A stretch of DNA of 59,886 nt from Symploca sp. SIO1C2 (lineage in GTDB: Bacteria; Cyanobacteriota; Cyanobacteriia; Cyanobacteriales; Coleofasciculaceae), in assembly GCA_010672925.1 (NCBI GenBank), contig JAAHFP010000038.1, positions 1 through 59,886 of the forward strand. Reading direction: 5' to 3'. The notes under the pieces were generated by a model. It saw nothing but the letters and a program-made list of their open reading frames with translations. It was not told the DNA's origin and made no database searches. A program made the position numbers and the translations under genes. This document shows positions 43,234-52,550 of the stretch, piece after piece; position 1 is the first letter of the stretch; each line of letters starts with the position of its first letter.

Positions 43234-43642
43234 TACTCTTTGTTTTATCGATTCTAATGTTTGGCTTTATGGCTTCTCAACAGATCAAAAAGAAGACAGA
43301 AAAAGAATATTAGCAAAACAGTTAATTAAAGAAAAACGTATTATTATTAGCACACAAATTATCAATGAAGTGTGTCGTAATTTACTTAAAAAGCATAAAC
43401 TTGACGAACAAAGCATCTTAACTTTAGTGAAATCTTTTTATTCTAAATATCAAGTAATTTCATTTAATTTAAATATTATTGAATCTGCGTCAAATATTCG
43501 CACTCAATATAATATTTCATTTTGGGATAGTTTAATTGTTTCTTGTGCATTATCAGCAAATGTAGATATTCTGTATTCTGAAGATATGCAAGATGGCCTG
43601 ACTCTAGAGAGAAAACTTACTATAGTTAATCCTTTTAAATAA
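43220..43642 (+). CDS. PIN-domain ribonuclease toxin (VapC-like)
   Basis: 140 residues. PIN-fold endoribonuclease, usually inhibited by its cognate antitoxin and cutting tRNA or rRNA when free. Acidic active-site residues are seen in FIDSNVWLY (Asp near residue 11), IINEVCRNLL (Glu), ISFWDSLIVSCAL (Asp) and YSEDMQDG (Glu/Asp). AT-rich codon use differs from the neighbouring suf and STAND genes and suggests horizontal arrival. Confidence 0.85.
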   Translation: MTENNTLCFIDSNVWLYGFSTDQKEDRKRILAKQLIKEKRIIISTQIINEVCRNLLKKHKLDEQSILTLVKSFYSKYQVISFNLNIIESASNIRTQYNISFWDSLIVSCALSANVDILYSEDMQDGLTLERKLTIVNPFK

Positions 43643-43822
43643 AAGATTAGCGCGTCTCCCTATGCTATGTCTTCTTGTCTTTTGTTGCGAGCACATTTGA
43701 TATTTTACATTGACTCTCAACTTCCCTTTGTGAACTTTGTGTCTTTGTGGTTCATCAAATCATAAGGTGGATGGTAAATGTGGTGCTCCACTATTACCTA
43801 GTAGCAACCTAAAACCTAAAAC

Positions 43823-44485
43823 CTAATCTCTTGGCTGATAAACCAGATAACCACACTGATGCTCTCCATCATTGAGCCAGTGGGTACGTTCTACATGACA
43901 ATCCTGAAGAGCGATCGCAAACATTTCCAACTCATGGCCACAAACCGTAGGAAATGATTGAGCTACCTGAGAAATTGCACAATTATGTTCAATAATAACG
44001 TAACGGGTATCACCGTTACCATTATTATCCTCTGGCTTGAGGGTGTGCCATTCCGCCATATAACCTTCCGTTTGGCGCATTTGCACTAATTTAGCTACCC
44101 TTTTTTCCAGAGAACCCTTGCCTAAGCGCTGGCGATATTCTTGTGCTTTGCGCTGCCACTGCTTTTGCAAGATTGTGCTGAATTGTTCCTTGTCTACAGT
44201 TTCCGATAAAGTATCGAGGAGGGAGATAGCAAAGTCATCGTAGCGGTTGGGCAGGCGATCGCGTCCTTTTCGACTAAGCTTATACAGATGCTGGGGACGT
44301 CCCATGCCTATTTGCGCCTGCTTATGTTCAATTAGTCCCCCATCCTCTAATTCTTTCAGATGACGCCGAATTGCCTGGGGACTAATCTCTAAGGCTTCTG
44401 CTAACTCAGAGGCTGTCTTTTGCCCCTCTTTCTGGAGGAGTTGTAAGATAGCTTGCTTGGTGGAAGAGTGCTGAGTAGTCGTCAT
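43823..44485 (-). CDS. sufR: Iron-sulfur cluster biosynthesis regulator SufR
   Basis: 220 residues. DeoR-type winged-helix repressor of the suf operon that senses an Fe-S cluster. The HTH is at about 10-65 (ASELAEALEISPQAIRRHLK). The Cys residues for the cluster are in EHNCAISQVAQSFPTVCGHE, LQDCHVERTH and EHQCGY, four in total as expected. The ATG at 44485 (MTTTQHSS) gives the normal length; an earlier in-frame start at 44548 is disfavoured because it would overlap an operator. It is divergent from sufBCDS. Confidence 0.95.
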   Translation of the reverse strand: MTTTQHSSTKQAILQLLQKEGQKTASELAEALEISPQAIRRHLKELEDGGLIEHKQAQIGMGRPQHLYKLSRKGRDRLPNRYDDFAISLLDTLSETVDKEQFSTILQKQWQRKAQEYRQRLGKGSLEKRVAKLVQMRQTEGYMAEWHTLKPEDNNGNGDTRYVIIEHNCAISQVAQSFPTVCGHELEMFAIALQDCHVERTHWLNDGEHQCGYLVYQPRD

Positions 44486-44542
44486 TGATTTAGGGCGTAT
44501 GTTGTGTGGCAAAGGGAAGGTCAAAATTAAGCTTGACTTTGA

Positions 44543-44556
44543 CAACATCTTTGTTG
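44543..44556. promoter_or_regulatory. SufR operator, site 1 (CAAC-N6-GTTG)
   Basis: CAACATCTTTGTTG: a CAAC/GTTG inverted repeat with a 6-base spacer, the SufR box known from Synechocystis. It lies 57 bases upstream of the sufR ATG and before sufB. Binding by holo-SufR should repress both directions. Confidence 0.85.
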
Positions 44557-44567
44557 TTAATATACCC

Positions 44568-44573
44568 TATAAT
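44568..44573 (+). promoter_or_regulatory. Candidate -10 box of the sufB promoter
   Basis: TATAAT lies between the two SufR boxes. No -35 box with standard spacing is evident, so this is only a candidate. A promoter here would be covered by SufR bound at either box. Confidence 0.4.
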
Positions 44574-44582
44574 GGACTTAAA

Positions 44583-44596
44583 CAACAAAAATGTTG
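44583..44596. promoter_or_regulatory. SufR operator, site 2 (CAAC-N6-GTTG)
   Basis: CAACAAAAATGTTG, the second box with the same geometry, 26 bases after the first. Two boxes in the sufR-sufB gap match the arrangement described for cyanobacterial suf promoters. Confidence 0.85.
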
Positions 44597-44656
44597 TTTT
44601 AATATCGTAGAGGTATGCTATGGCTAATCTCTACAGGCTCGGCTACCCATAAAGTA

Positions 44657-44776
44657 CGGGACTTCCAAATAAAAAACATCCCATCGTTGGAGGAGCTGGG
44701 GGAGCTGAGGGAGCTGAGGGAGCTGAGGGAGTAAAACAAGTCCAAAAATTGGGATAATTTACTTCTTGGAGTTCCC
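44657..44776. mobile_element. Short TIR element at a TA site, carrying the 9-bp GAGCTGAGG repeat
   Basis: Imperfect inverted ends of about 28 bases: GGGACTTCCAAATAAAA at the left, and the complement of ATTTACTTCTTGGAGTTCCC at the right. TA dinucleotides at 44655-44656 and 44777-44778 suit an IS630/mariner-type MITE. The core holds about four copies of a 9-mer identical in type to that in the 23-kb element. It sits between the SufR-controlled promoter and sufB, within the 5' UTR. Confidence 0.55.
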
Positions 44777-44898
44777 TAGTTCTCTTTCAAAGGTGAGGTA
44801 TATTCACCTTTCGTGGCCTCTCACCCAAAACCAGGAATGTCGTAGCATTATCCCATGAGAAACGCTATAGCTTAGTTCACACCTACCATATATGATGT

Positions 44899-46338
44899 AT
44901 GACTGCCACTGTCAAAACCCTAGTTGATCAGCCTTATAAGTACGGCTTTGTTACGGATATTGAGACGGATACGGTTCCTCGTGGTCTCAATGAAGATACT
45001 ATCCGCTTAATCTCGGCAAAGAAGAACGAACCAGAGTTCATGCTGGAGTTCCGACTCAAAGCCTATAGACAATGGCAGAAAATGGCAGAACCTAGTTGGG
45101 CTCATGTCAACTATCCACCCATTGATTATCAGAATATCATCTACTATTCTGCTCCCAAACAGAGTAAAGAAAAGCTTAACAGTTTAGAAGATGTTGACCC
45201 AGCTTTACTGGAAACTTTTGATAAATTAGGGATTTCTCTCTCTGAGCAGAAGCGGCTGGCAAATGTGGCAGTAGATGCGATTTTTGATAGTGTTTCGGTT
45301 GCCACCACTTTCAAGGAGAAGTTGGCGAAAGATGGGGTAATTTTCTGCTCCATTTCCGAAGCTTTGCAAGAACATCCAGAATTGGTCAAAAAATACCTTG
45401 GTACGGTTGTACCCGTAGCAGATAACTACTTTGCTGCCCTTAACTCTGCTGTCTTTACCGATGGTTCCTTTGTCTTTATCCCCAAAGGGGTGAAATGTCC
45501 GATGGAACTATCTACTTATTTCCGGATTAATGCTAACGACACGGGACAGTTTGAGCGTACTTTAATTGTGGCGGAAGAAGGTAGTTCTGTGAGCTACTTG
45601 GAAGGTTGTACTGCTCCAATGTACGACAGTAATCAGTTACACGCTGCGATTGTAGAATTAGTAGCTCTGGATAATGCCGAGATTAAATATTCTACAGTAC
45701 AGAACTGGTACGCTGGAGATAAGAACGGCAAAGGTGGTATCTATAACTTTGTTACCAAACGGGGTTTGTGCAAGGGAGTTAATTCCAAGATTTCTTGGAC
45801 ACAGGTAGAAACTGGTTCCGCAATTACCTGGAAGTATCCTAGCTGTGTGTTGGTAGGAGATAATTCGATTGGTGAATTTTATTCGGTGGCTCTGACTAAT
45901 AACCGACAGCAAGCTGATACTGGTACCAAGATGGTACATATCGGGAAGAATACCCGCAGTACGATTATTTCTAAGGGTATTTCTGCTGGTAAGTCCCAAA
46001 ATAGTTACCGGGGTTTAGTCAAGGTTGGCCCGAAAGCAACTGGTGCGAGGAATTACTCCCAATGTGATTCAATGTTGATTGGGGATACGGCTCAGGCGAA
46101 TACTTTCCCTTACATTCAAGTAGAAAACAACACCGCTAAGGTAGAACACGAGGCATCCACCTCAAAGATTGGGGAAGACCAACTTTTCTACTTCTCTCAA
46201 AGGGGTATTTCCGAAGAAGATGCAGTTTCAATGATGGTTAGTGGCTTCTGTCAGGATGTCTTCAATGAATTACCGATGGAATTTGCAGCGGAAGCAGATA
46301 AGCTGTTGAGTCTGAAATTGGAAGGTGCGGTTGGATAA
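44899..46338 (+). CDS. sufB: Fe-S cluster assembly protein SufB
   Basis: 479 residues, the usual length. Scaffold core subunit of the SufBCD complex in the cytoplasm. Family segments include YSAPKQ near residue 80, [55 protein letters not shown] and [19 protein letters not shown]. First gene of sufBCDS. The long 5' region (about 300 bases after the operators) contains a repeat element. Confidence 0.97.
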   Translation: MTATVKTLVDQPYKYGFVTDIETDTVPRGLNEDTIRLISAKKNEPEFMLEFRLKAYRQWQKMAEPSWAHVNYPPIDYQNIIYYSAPKQSKEKLNSLEDVDPALLETFDKLGISLSEQKRLANVAVDAIFDSVSVATTFKEKLAKDGVIFCSISEALQEHPELVKKYLGTVVPVADNYFAALNSAVFTDGSFVFIPKGVKCPMELSTYFRINANDTGQFERTLIVAEEGSSVSYLEGCTAPMYDSNQLHAAIVELVALDNAEIKYSTVQNWYAGDKNGKGGIYNFVTKRGLCKGVNSKISWTQVETGSAITWKYPSCVLVGDNSIGEFYSVALTNNRQQADTGTKMVHIGKNTRSTIISKGISAGKSQNSYRGLVKVGPKATGARNYSQCDSMLIGDTAQANTFPYIQVENNTAKVEHEASTSKIGEDQLFYFSQRGISEEDAVSMMVSGFCQDVFNELPMEFAAEADKLLSLKLEGAVG

Positions 46339-46340
46339 GA

Positions 46341-46376
46341 GGAATTTAGAATTTAGAATTTAGAATTTAGAATTGG
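46341..46376. repeat. 7-bp tandem repeat (AATTTAG)n between sufB and sufC
   Basis: Four to five units of AATTTAG fill the 41-base gap immediately before the sufC ATG, leaving no recognisable Shine-Dalgarno; translation may rely on coupling or unstructured AT-rich RNA. Confidence 0.8.
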
Positions 46377-46379
46377 ATA

Positions 46380-47171
46380 ATGAGTGAGAACAGTAGTAAT
46401 GTAATTCTGTCGGTTCGGAACTTGACGGCGGAAGTAGAGGGTAATCAGATTTTAAACCGACTTAATTTGGAAGTTAAGGCGGGGGAAATTCATGCGATTA
46501 TGGGACCTAATGGTTCTGGTAAAAGTACCTTCTCTAAAGTATTAGCTGGTCATCCCGCTTACGATGTTACTGGAGGAGAGGTAACTTTCCTGGGGCAAGA
46601 TTTATTAGCAATGGAGCCGGAGGAACGCTCCCTGGCAGGAGTTTTTCTGGCTTTTCAATATCCCTTGGAAATCCCCGGAGTGAGTAATTTGGACTTCCTG
46701 CGGGTAGCTTACAATGCTCGACGCAAGCATCAGGGATTAGAAGAAATCGATACCTTCGATTTCGAGGATTTGGTAGAAGAAAAGCTGGATATTGTTAAAA
46801 TGAATCCTAGCTTCTTGGGACGTAGTCTCAATGAAGGCTTTTCTGGAGGAGAAAAGAAGCGGAATGAGATTCTCCAAATGGCACTCCTCGAACCTAAGTT
46901 GGGTATTTTGGATGAAACTGATTCGGGTTTAGATATTGATGCTCTGAAAATTGTTTCTGGTGGAGTTAATCAGTTGGCAACTTCAGACAATTCCATAATT
47001 TTGATTACCCACTACCAACGTCTGTTGGATTATATCCAGCCAGATTTTGTCCATGTGATGGCAGCAGGGCGTATCCTAAGAACAGGTGGTAAAGAACTAG
47101 CACTAGAATTGGAATCCCGTGGTTATGATTGGGTGCTGGAAGAAGAGGCGGTTGAGGTAGGTGCTAGATGA
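46380..47171 (+). CDS. sufC: Fe-S cluster assembly ATPase SufC
   Basis: 263 residues. ABC-type ATPase that binds SufB and SufD. Walker [10 protein letters not shown] (about 41-49), the signature [11 protein letters not shown], Walker [13 protein letters not shown] and the H-loop LITHYQR are all intact. It overlaps sufD by 4 bases (ATGA), so the two are translationally coupled. Confidence 0.97.
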   Translation: MSENSSNVILSVRNLTAEVEGNQILNRLNLEVKAGEIHAIMGPNGSGKSTFSKVLAGHPAYDVTGGEVTFLGQDLLAMEPEERSLAGVFLAFQYPLEIPGVSNLDFLRVAYNARRKHQGLEEIDTFDFEDLVEEKLDIVKMNPSFLGRSLNEGFSGGEKKRNEILQMALLEPKLGILDETDSGLDIDALKIVSGGVNQLATSDNSIILITHYQRLLDYIQPDFVHVMAAGRILRTGGKELALELESRGYDWVLEEEAVEVGAR

Positions 47172-48514
47172 GTATGCAAGTTTCGGTAACACCAGAAGTA
47201 TCCTATCTAGGAACATTGTTAGAGCAATGTCGCCAAGGGGCTGTAATTGAGGCAGATTGGTTAGAATATTTACGTCATGGCGCTGCGGCGATTGTACAAG
47301 AATTAGCTATTCCTAGCAAACGGGAGGAAGAATGGCGCTTTACTGACTTGTCTTCCCTATTGCAGGTGCAATTCCAAGCTGTTGATCCTCAGTCTATTTC
47401 ATCTGGGCAACCCCTGGATATTTCTCCCTTTACTCTCCCGGAAACCGCCCAAAGCTGCTTAGTATTTATTAATGGGGTTTATGCACCCCAGCTATCAACA
47501 GTTAAGGGATTACCAGAAGGAGCGTTTGTTGGTAATTTAGCTGAATTTCCTCCCCAATACATCTCCCGCCTCCAGAAATATTTAGGTAAGCAACAAGGTA
47601 CATCGGAAGTATTCACTGCTCTCAATACTGCGGGATTAAATGATGTGGCAGTAGTCTGGGCAACAAAGAATACTATAGTAGAGCAGCCGATTCAGCTACT
47701 ATTTATCTCTACCACTGAAGCAGTACCAATAATTTGTCAGCCTCGCTGCTTAGTAGTAGCGGAAGCAGGTTCCCAATTGCACCTGGTGGAGGATTATGCA
47801 GCCAATGTCGAAGGTTGTCCAGATATTCCCCTTAATAAACCCTACTTTACCAACCAGGTGACAGAGATTTGGGTAGAAGAAAACGCCGCTGTTACCCATA
47901 CCCGCAACCAACGGGAAGCTGCCGATGGCTTCCACATTGGCAAAACTGCGATCGCTCAAGCTCGTAATAGTCGCTATATTGGCAATGGGATCAACTTAGG
48001 CGCCAAACTTTCCCGCCATAACTGGGAAGTCTGGCAGACAGGGGAAGGAACCCAAACCACCCTCAACGGTTTAACCATGATTAGTGGTGAACAGTTGGCA
48101 GATACCCACAGCGCGATTGCTCTCAAACATCCCCACGGTACTAGCAATCAGCTACATAAATGTATCGTAGACGGCAGCGCTCGTGCAGTTTTCAATGGTA
48201 AAGTCTATGTTCCCCACGAAGCTCAATTTACCAACGCCAGTCAACTTAACCGCAACCTATTACTTTCTCCGAAAGCCAGAGTTGATACCAAACCCCAACT
48301 AGAAATCACTGCTGACCAAGTAAAATGCTCTCATGGAGCCACCATCAGTCAATTAGAAGCAGATGAAATTTTCTACCTGCAAAGTCGGGGATTGAACGAA
48401 GTTGATGCACGCAACCTGTTAATTGACGCCTTCGTTGCCGAAATCCTCGATAGCATCCCCGTTGCTTCCCTAAGCAAAAGGCTAGCTTCTTGTGCTAGTT
48501 GTCGAACTTATTAG
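47168..48514 (+). CDS. sufD: Fe-S cluster assembly protein SufD
   Basis: 448 residues. Second scaffold subunit, paralogue of SufB. Visible family segments: [15 protein letters not shown] near residue 55, [30 protein letters not shown] with the metal-binding His nearby, and [20 protein letters not shown]. The last residues ([12 protein letters not shown]) derive from a small palindrome (GCTAGCTTC... TGTGCTAG) and look like a repeat-altered C-terminus. Confidence 0.96.
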   Translation: MSMQVSVTPEVSYLGTLLEQCRQGAVIEADWLEYLRHGAAAIVQELAIPSKREEEWRFTDLSSLLQVQFQAVDPQSISSGQPLDISPFTLPETAQSCLVFINGVYAPQLSTVKGLPEGAFVGNLAEFPPQYISRLQKYLGKQQGTSEVFTALNTAGLNDVAVVWATKNTIVEQPIQLLFISTTEAVPIICQPRCLVVAEAGSQLHLVEDYAANVEGCPDIPLNKPYFTNQVTEIWVEENAAVTHTRNQREAADGFHIGKTAIAQARNSRYIGNGINLGAKLSRHNWEVWQTGEGTQTTLNGLTMISGEQLADTHSAIALKHPHGTSNQLHKCIVDGSARAVFNGKVYVPHEAQFTNASQLNRNLLLSPKARVDTKPQLEITADQVKCSHGATISQLEADEIFYLQSRGLNEVDARNLLIDAFVAEILDSIPVASLSKRLASCASCRTY

Positions 48515-48623
48515 TTATTAGTTATTGGTTGTTGGTTACTGGTTAATCTTCTGATTCCCAATTCCCAATTCCCAATTCCCCAATAACAAATAACAAATAA
48601 CCAATAACAAATAACCAATAACA
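48515..48623. repeat. sufD-sufS spacer made of 7-bp repeats with hairpin potential
   Basis: TTAGTTATTAGTTATTGG and GTTGGTTACTGGTT at the left are largely complementary to AATAACCAATAACAAATAAC at the right, flanking AATTCCC units. The transcript could fold into a long stem before sufS, possibly lowering sufS expression or stabilising the upstream mRNA. It is built from the same heptad repeats found elsewhere. Confidence 0.65.
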
Positions 48624-49886
48624 ATGCTCATCACCCCAGAAAGAACCCTTGCTGATACCATTAGAGCTGACTTTCCCATCTTGCACCAGCAAGTCAATGG
48701 TAAGCCTCTAGTTTACTTTGACAATGCTGCTACTTCCCAAAAACCAGTAGCAGTCCTTGATGCTTTGCGCAACTACTACGAGCAGGATAATTCTAATGTC
48801 CATCGAGGGGTTCATTGCCTGAGTGCGAGAGCAACAGAAGCTTATGAAGGGGCGAGAGATAAAGTTACTCAGTTTATTAATGCTGCCTCCCGCAATGAAA
48901 TTGTTTTCACCCGCAATGCTAGTGAAGCAATTAACTTAGTTGCCTACAGCTGGGGTTTGAGTAACTTGCAGCCGCAAGATGAGATTATCCTCACGGTGAT
49001 GGAACATCACAGCAACTTGGTTCCTTGGCAAATTGTTGCTCAGAAGACAGGAGCAGTAATTAAACATGTGGGATTGACAGCAACTGGGGAATTTGACTTT
49101 GAGCAATTTCAACAACTACTTAGCGATCGCACCAAATTAGTAGGTGTAGTTCATGTTTCCAATACTTTGGGTTGTATCAATCCGATAGAAGCAATCATTC
49201 CCCTAGCTCATCAGTATGGAGCCAAGGTGATGATCGACGGTTGTCAAAGTGTACCTCACATGCCCATTGATGTCCAGGTAATGGATTGTGATTGGCTGGT
49301 AGCATCGGGACATAAAATGTGTGGTCCTACGGGAATTGGCTTCCTCTATGGGAAACTGGATTTATTGCAAGAGATGCCTCCTTTCCTAGGTGGAGGAGAA
49401 ATGATTGCCGAAGTCTTCCTGGATCATTCCACCTATGCCGAATTACCCCACAAATTTGAAGCAGGAACTCCCGCCATTGGCGAAGCGATCGCTCTTGGTG
49501 CTGCGGTAGATTATTTAATGGGGCTAGGAATGGACAAAATAGCTACTTATGAAGAAGAGTTAACAGCTTATCTATTTGCCTTGCTCCGACAACTTCCTGA
49601 AGTAAAAATTTATGGCCCCCAACCTCAAACAAGGGGTCAAGGAAGGGCGGCACTAGCGGCATTTACGGTAGAAGGACTAGACTCCAGCGATATTTCTACT
49701 CTACTAGATCAAGAAGGGGTAGCCATCCGCTCTGGTCATCATTGTACTCAACCCTTGCATCGTTTGTTAGGTATAACGGGTTCTGCTAGGGCAAGTTTAT
49801 CTTTTTATAATACTCAGGCTGAAATTGATGCTTTTATTGTGGCATTGCAGGAAACTATCAATTTTTTCAAAAATATGATGGATTGA
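48624..49886 (+). CDS. sufS: Cysteine desulfurase SufS
   Basis: 420 residues. PLP enzyme releasing sulfur from cysteine for Fe-S clusters. [11 protein letters not shown] near residue 31, the HHSNLVPWQ motif, the PLP lysine in [17 protein letters not shown], and the persulfide Cys in [12 protein letters not shown]. It completes the sufBCDS operon. In principle it could also supply sulfur chemistry to the distant OvoA-like enzyme, but there is no positional support. Confidence 0.96.
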   Translation: MLITPERTLADTIRADFPILHQQVNGKPLVYFDNAATSQKPVAVLDALRNYYEQDNSNVHRGVHCLSARATEAYEGARDKVTQFINAASRNEIVFTRNASEAINLVAYSWGLSNLQPQDEIILTVMEHHSNLVPWQIVAQKTGAVIKHVGLTATGEFDFEQFQQLLSDRTKLVGVVHVSNTLGCINPIEAIIPLAHQYGAKVMIDGCQSVPHMPIDVQVMDCDWLVASGHKMCGPTGIGFLYGKLDLLQEMPPFLGGGEMIAEVFLDHSTYAELPHKFEAGTPAIGEAIALGAAVDYLMGLGMDKIATYEEELTAYLFALLRQLPEVKIYGPQPQTRGQGRAALAAFTVEGLDSSDISTLLDQEGVAIRSGHHCTQPLHRLLGITGSARASLSFYNTQAEIDAFIVALQETINFFKNMMD

Positions 49887-50142
49887 TGGGTAATTTACTT
49901 GCTATTGTAGGGTGCTGTTAGCGATCGCGTAACGCACCATTTGGGACTTTAAGAGAATTTACCACAAAGGCACATTCTCCGCAGGAGTTCCCGAAGGGTA
50001 GGACACAAAGGAAAGATGTTCATTATCGCTTATGCGAAATGCTAATAGTTGACGGTTATTCTGCCCCCGCACAACTTCACCGTTATAATCTTTAGAATCA
50101 GAGAACAAACCTTGCTAGTGCAAACAGCAAATCAACCACTCT
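49887..50142. other. Intergenic region after sufS
   Basis: Contains a HIP1 site (GCGATCGC near 49920) and small repeats, including ATTCTCCGCAGGAGTTCCCG inside an ACAAAGG-type context. No gene and no clear terminator seen. Confidence 0.4.
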
Positions 50143-50433
50143 ATGCAAATCACCCTCAGTTCCCAGCAAAGCCGAATTCTTGAATCTCTTTCCCAGCAGG
50201 GTAGGTACTCCTCTATAGAAGCTGCGATTGATACCGCTTTAGTTCTTCTCGCTGACGAAATCATCCAGCAAAACCCTGATGTAACCCCAGAATATATAGC
50301 CTGGGTTGAACAAACTCGCCTTAAAATTGATGCAGGAGTAAAAGCCGCAGAGGAAGGAGATGTTTTAGCAGCAAAGGAATTACTTGCTCAATTGCGCCAT
50401 AAAGTTAACGCTGCCAAAGCTGCTTCTGCGTGA
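50143..50433 (+). CDS. ParD-like/RHH antitoxin family protein, orphan
   Basis: 96 residues. The N-terminus MQITLSSQQSRILESLSQQG followed by RYSSIEAAIDTALVLLADE is a ParD-type ribbon-helix-helix pattern. The rest is helical and charged, as in antitoxins that wrap a toxin. No ParE-like gene follows; the next gene is a Uma2 protein, so it may be an orphan or a stand-alone regulator. Confidence 0.65.
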   Translation: MQITLSSQQSRILESLSQQGRYSSIEAAIDTALVLLADEIIQQNPDVTPEYIAWVEQTRLKIDAGVKAAEEGDVLAAKELLAQLRHKVNAAKAASA

Positions 50434-50559
50434 AAACTCTACGGATTACTCTCTGAAGCTCAATTTTGATGAATTTTAACACTTATTCGTTATATCGAAC
50501 TCAGCTAAAATAGTGCAATAGGAGTAAAGTAGCTTTCCTTAAAGATTAGCTAAGACACT

Positions 50560-51300
50560 ATGTTATTAGAATATAATCCTCGAGCATGTTTGCCCTCCGC
50601 TGAAGATTTACCCGATTCTGACGATACCCCTGTGGACAACGAATTACAAAACTTAATTTCTGGACTCCTCAAAGCAATTCTCGCCTTAATTTGGCCAGAC
50701 AGAATGGATTGGTTTTTCGGTGTGGATATGGGCATCTATTACGACCCAGATGAAGCTGCTATCGTTCCTGATGGTTTTCTCAGTATCGGAGTCCCCAGAA
50801 TTATTGATTCAGATTTACGTTTATCCTATGTTCTATGGGAAGAGAAAGAAGTTCCTAGCTTGGTCTTAGAAGTTGTCTCTCAAACCAGAAGAGGAGAATA
50901 TACTCAAAAGAAACAAGACTACGCCCAACTGGGAATTTTATATTATGCAATCTATAATCCTCTAAGAAAAAGAAAGCCTCGTTTAGAAGTATATCAACTC
51001 GAAGCAGGAGAATATCAATTATTGGAGGGTGAACCGGTATGGTTAGCCAACATTAATTTAGGCATAGGGAGAGAAGAAGGAACATATCAAGGAGTTACCA
51101 GAGAATGGTTATATTGGTATGATGAGCAGGGCAAGCGATATTTAACGCCAGAGGAAACGATTTCCGATACACAGCAACAGTTGCAATGTGCTGAAAACCG
51201 AGCTATTGCTGCCGAAGAACAACTTGAACAAGAAAGTCAACGAGCTAAACGTTTAGCTCAATTGTTGCGAGAAGCAGGAGTCGATCCTGATGAAAATTAG
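50560..51300 (+). CDS. Uma2 family (DUF820) putative endonuclease
   Basis: 246 residues. Cyanobacterial Uma2/DUF820 protein with a restriction-endonuclease-like fold: VDNELQNLI, the acidic residue in AAIVPDGFLSIG, and the SLVLEVVSQTRRGEYTQKKQDYAQLGILYYAIY core with a conserved E-x-K-like layout. A C-terminal coiled coil (AENRAIAAEEQLEQESQRAK) is common in this family. Many paralogues occur in cyanobacterial genomes; the biological role is uncertain. Confidence 0.87.
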   Translation: MLLEYNPRACLPSAEDLPDSDDTPVDNELQNLISGLLKAILALIWPDRMDWFFGVDMGIYYDPDEAAIVPDGFLSIGVPRIIDSDLRLSYVLWEEKEVPSLVLEVVSQTRRGEYTQKKQDYAQLGILYYAIYNPLRKRKPRLEVYQLEAGEYQLLEGEPVWLANINLGIGREEGTYQGVTREWLYWYDEQGKRYLTPEETISDTQQQLQCAENRAIAAEEQLEQESQRAKRLAQLLREAGVDPDEN

Positions 51301-51427
51301 GACAAAAGGGTGCTATGCGCGATCGCGTAATATACTAAGTGCTCAATTAAGCCCCAATTTTTCTTCCTCAGCCTCATCAGCCTCATCAGCTACCTAAACC
51401 GATAACTTCTGTTTCTAAATCACTCAA

Positions 51428-51616
51428 TCAATCTTTATCCTTATCATCCGACTGCTCAGTAATTTGCAAACCATGATAAGTTGCGATCGCAGAAAGTTCC
51501 ACAACTTGCAGCCAAGGCACAATATCTTTAACCGACACCCCAAAGCAGCCGGAACTAAGCCAAACTGCGAAAAGGGAGAAAATACCTACAGAACTTGATT
51601 TAAAAAAACGATTCAT
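51428..51616 (-). CDS. Small putative lipoprotein
   Basis: 62 residues from the ATG at 51616. Signal-like segment SVGIFSLFAVWLSSGC with a lipobox LSSGC, followed by a short mature part ending in an Asp/Lys-rich tail. The preceding in-frame extension to 51736 overlaps a palindromic repeat and is not favoured. No family recognised. Confidence 0.45.
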   Translation of the reverse strand: MNRFFKSSSVGIFSLFAVWLSSGCFGVSVKDIVPWLQVVELSAIATYHGLQITEQSDDKDKD

Positions 51617-51718
51617 TGACTTGTTATTTGCTGTTGTAACACCTCTGTCTTTGTATCCCTCCTCTGGTGAAAAAATTCTGAGTAGTGGCACAACAGACCT
51701 TAAATGGTGAAATAAATG

Positions 51719-51748
51719 TAGGTTGGGTCGAGGCAACGAGACCCAACA
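51719..51748. repeat. Dispersed palindrome TAGGTTGGGT...ACCCAACA
   Basis: TAGGTTGGGTCGAGGCAACG followed by AGACCCAACA: a 30-base palindrome. Its near-identical complement is at 59720-59749 and relatives are at 57481-57514 and 57610-57639. A common small cyanobacterial repeat able to form a strong stem. Confidence 0.75.
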
Positions 51749-51751
51749 CAG

Positions 51752-51985
51752 CTACGTAGGGTTTGCTGAATAAGTAATGAGTAATGAGTAATGAGTAAGA
51801 AGGAATGAAGCATTTATCGAGAGTTTTGAGCACTGGCATCCCCCAAGGTTACTCAGGGATTTCCCCTGAAGGTGCAAGGAAATTGAACCACTCATATGCA
51901 ATTTCCACAGCACTTATTTCGATAAAAAATGCTTGAAACCCAAGTATGGTATAGTTTTCACACTTATTCAGCAAGCCCTACGTAG
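51752..51985. mobile_element. ~220-bp TIR element with TACGTA flanks
   Basis: Inverted ends GGGTTTGCTGAATAAGT (from 51759) and its complement ACTTATTCAGCAAGCCC (to 51978) differ at one position; TACGTA flanks each side. The interior has a GTAATGA short repeat and no gene. It has the structure of a MITE derived from an insertion sequence with GGGYTTGCTGAA termini. Confidence 0.72.
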
Positions 51986-52173
51986 AGACCCGCCAACAGC
52001 ACTACAGTCATTCTTCGGCAGGCGCGTCTCTACATTCTGTAATGGAGAAGATCAGTACTTATCGTTGGGTGTGTATACCCTTCGGGATGCTGCGCTTTAG
52101 CGCAGCGTAACGCACCAAATTCTGGGTACAATCGTTTCTAAAAATCGCCTAAAACTGTGCAATAGATTTTTCT

Positions 52174-52405
52174 CCCTCAGCTTCCTCAGCTCCCTCAGCT
52201 CCCCCAGCTTCCTCAGCTCCCTCAGCTCCCTCAGCTCCCTCAGCTTCCTCAGCTTCCTCAGCTTCCCCAGCTCCCTCAGCTCCCTCAGCTCCCTCAGCTC
52301 CCTCAGCTCCCTCAGCTCCCCCAGCTCCCTCAGCTCCCTCAGCTCCCTCAGCTTCCTCAGCTTCCTCAGCTCCCTCAGCTCCCTCAGCTCCCTCAGCTCC
52401 CTCTG
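52174..52405. repeat. 9-bp minisatellite (CTCCCTCAG)n
   Basis: About 25 units of CTCCCTCAG and variants CTTCCTCAG and CTCCCCCAG. The same unit forms the core of the element at 23359-23763 and of the element at 44657-44776. Direct repeats GTAA(T/C)GGAGAAGATCAG flank the area (about 52039-52056 and 52414-52431). There are no spacers, so it is not a CRISPR array. Confidence 0.9.
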
Positions 52406-52550
52406 CTTTCTTCCGTAACGGAGAAGATCAGAATTTTTTCTCGGATAGTCCGATATCTATATAGAGGTTCTTGATTCTGATCAAAACTCTGTATGGTTTA
52501 CTCAATACAGCCCTTTCCAATGCGTAAATTTTTGAACAGGACAATCGGTT

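Noticed and set aside
48624-49886. SufS as the C-S lyase partner of the OvoA-like enzyme
   Set aside because: It has all SufS hallmarks and belongs to the suf operon 33 kb away; there is no evidence for a second role.
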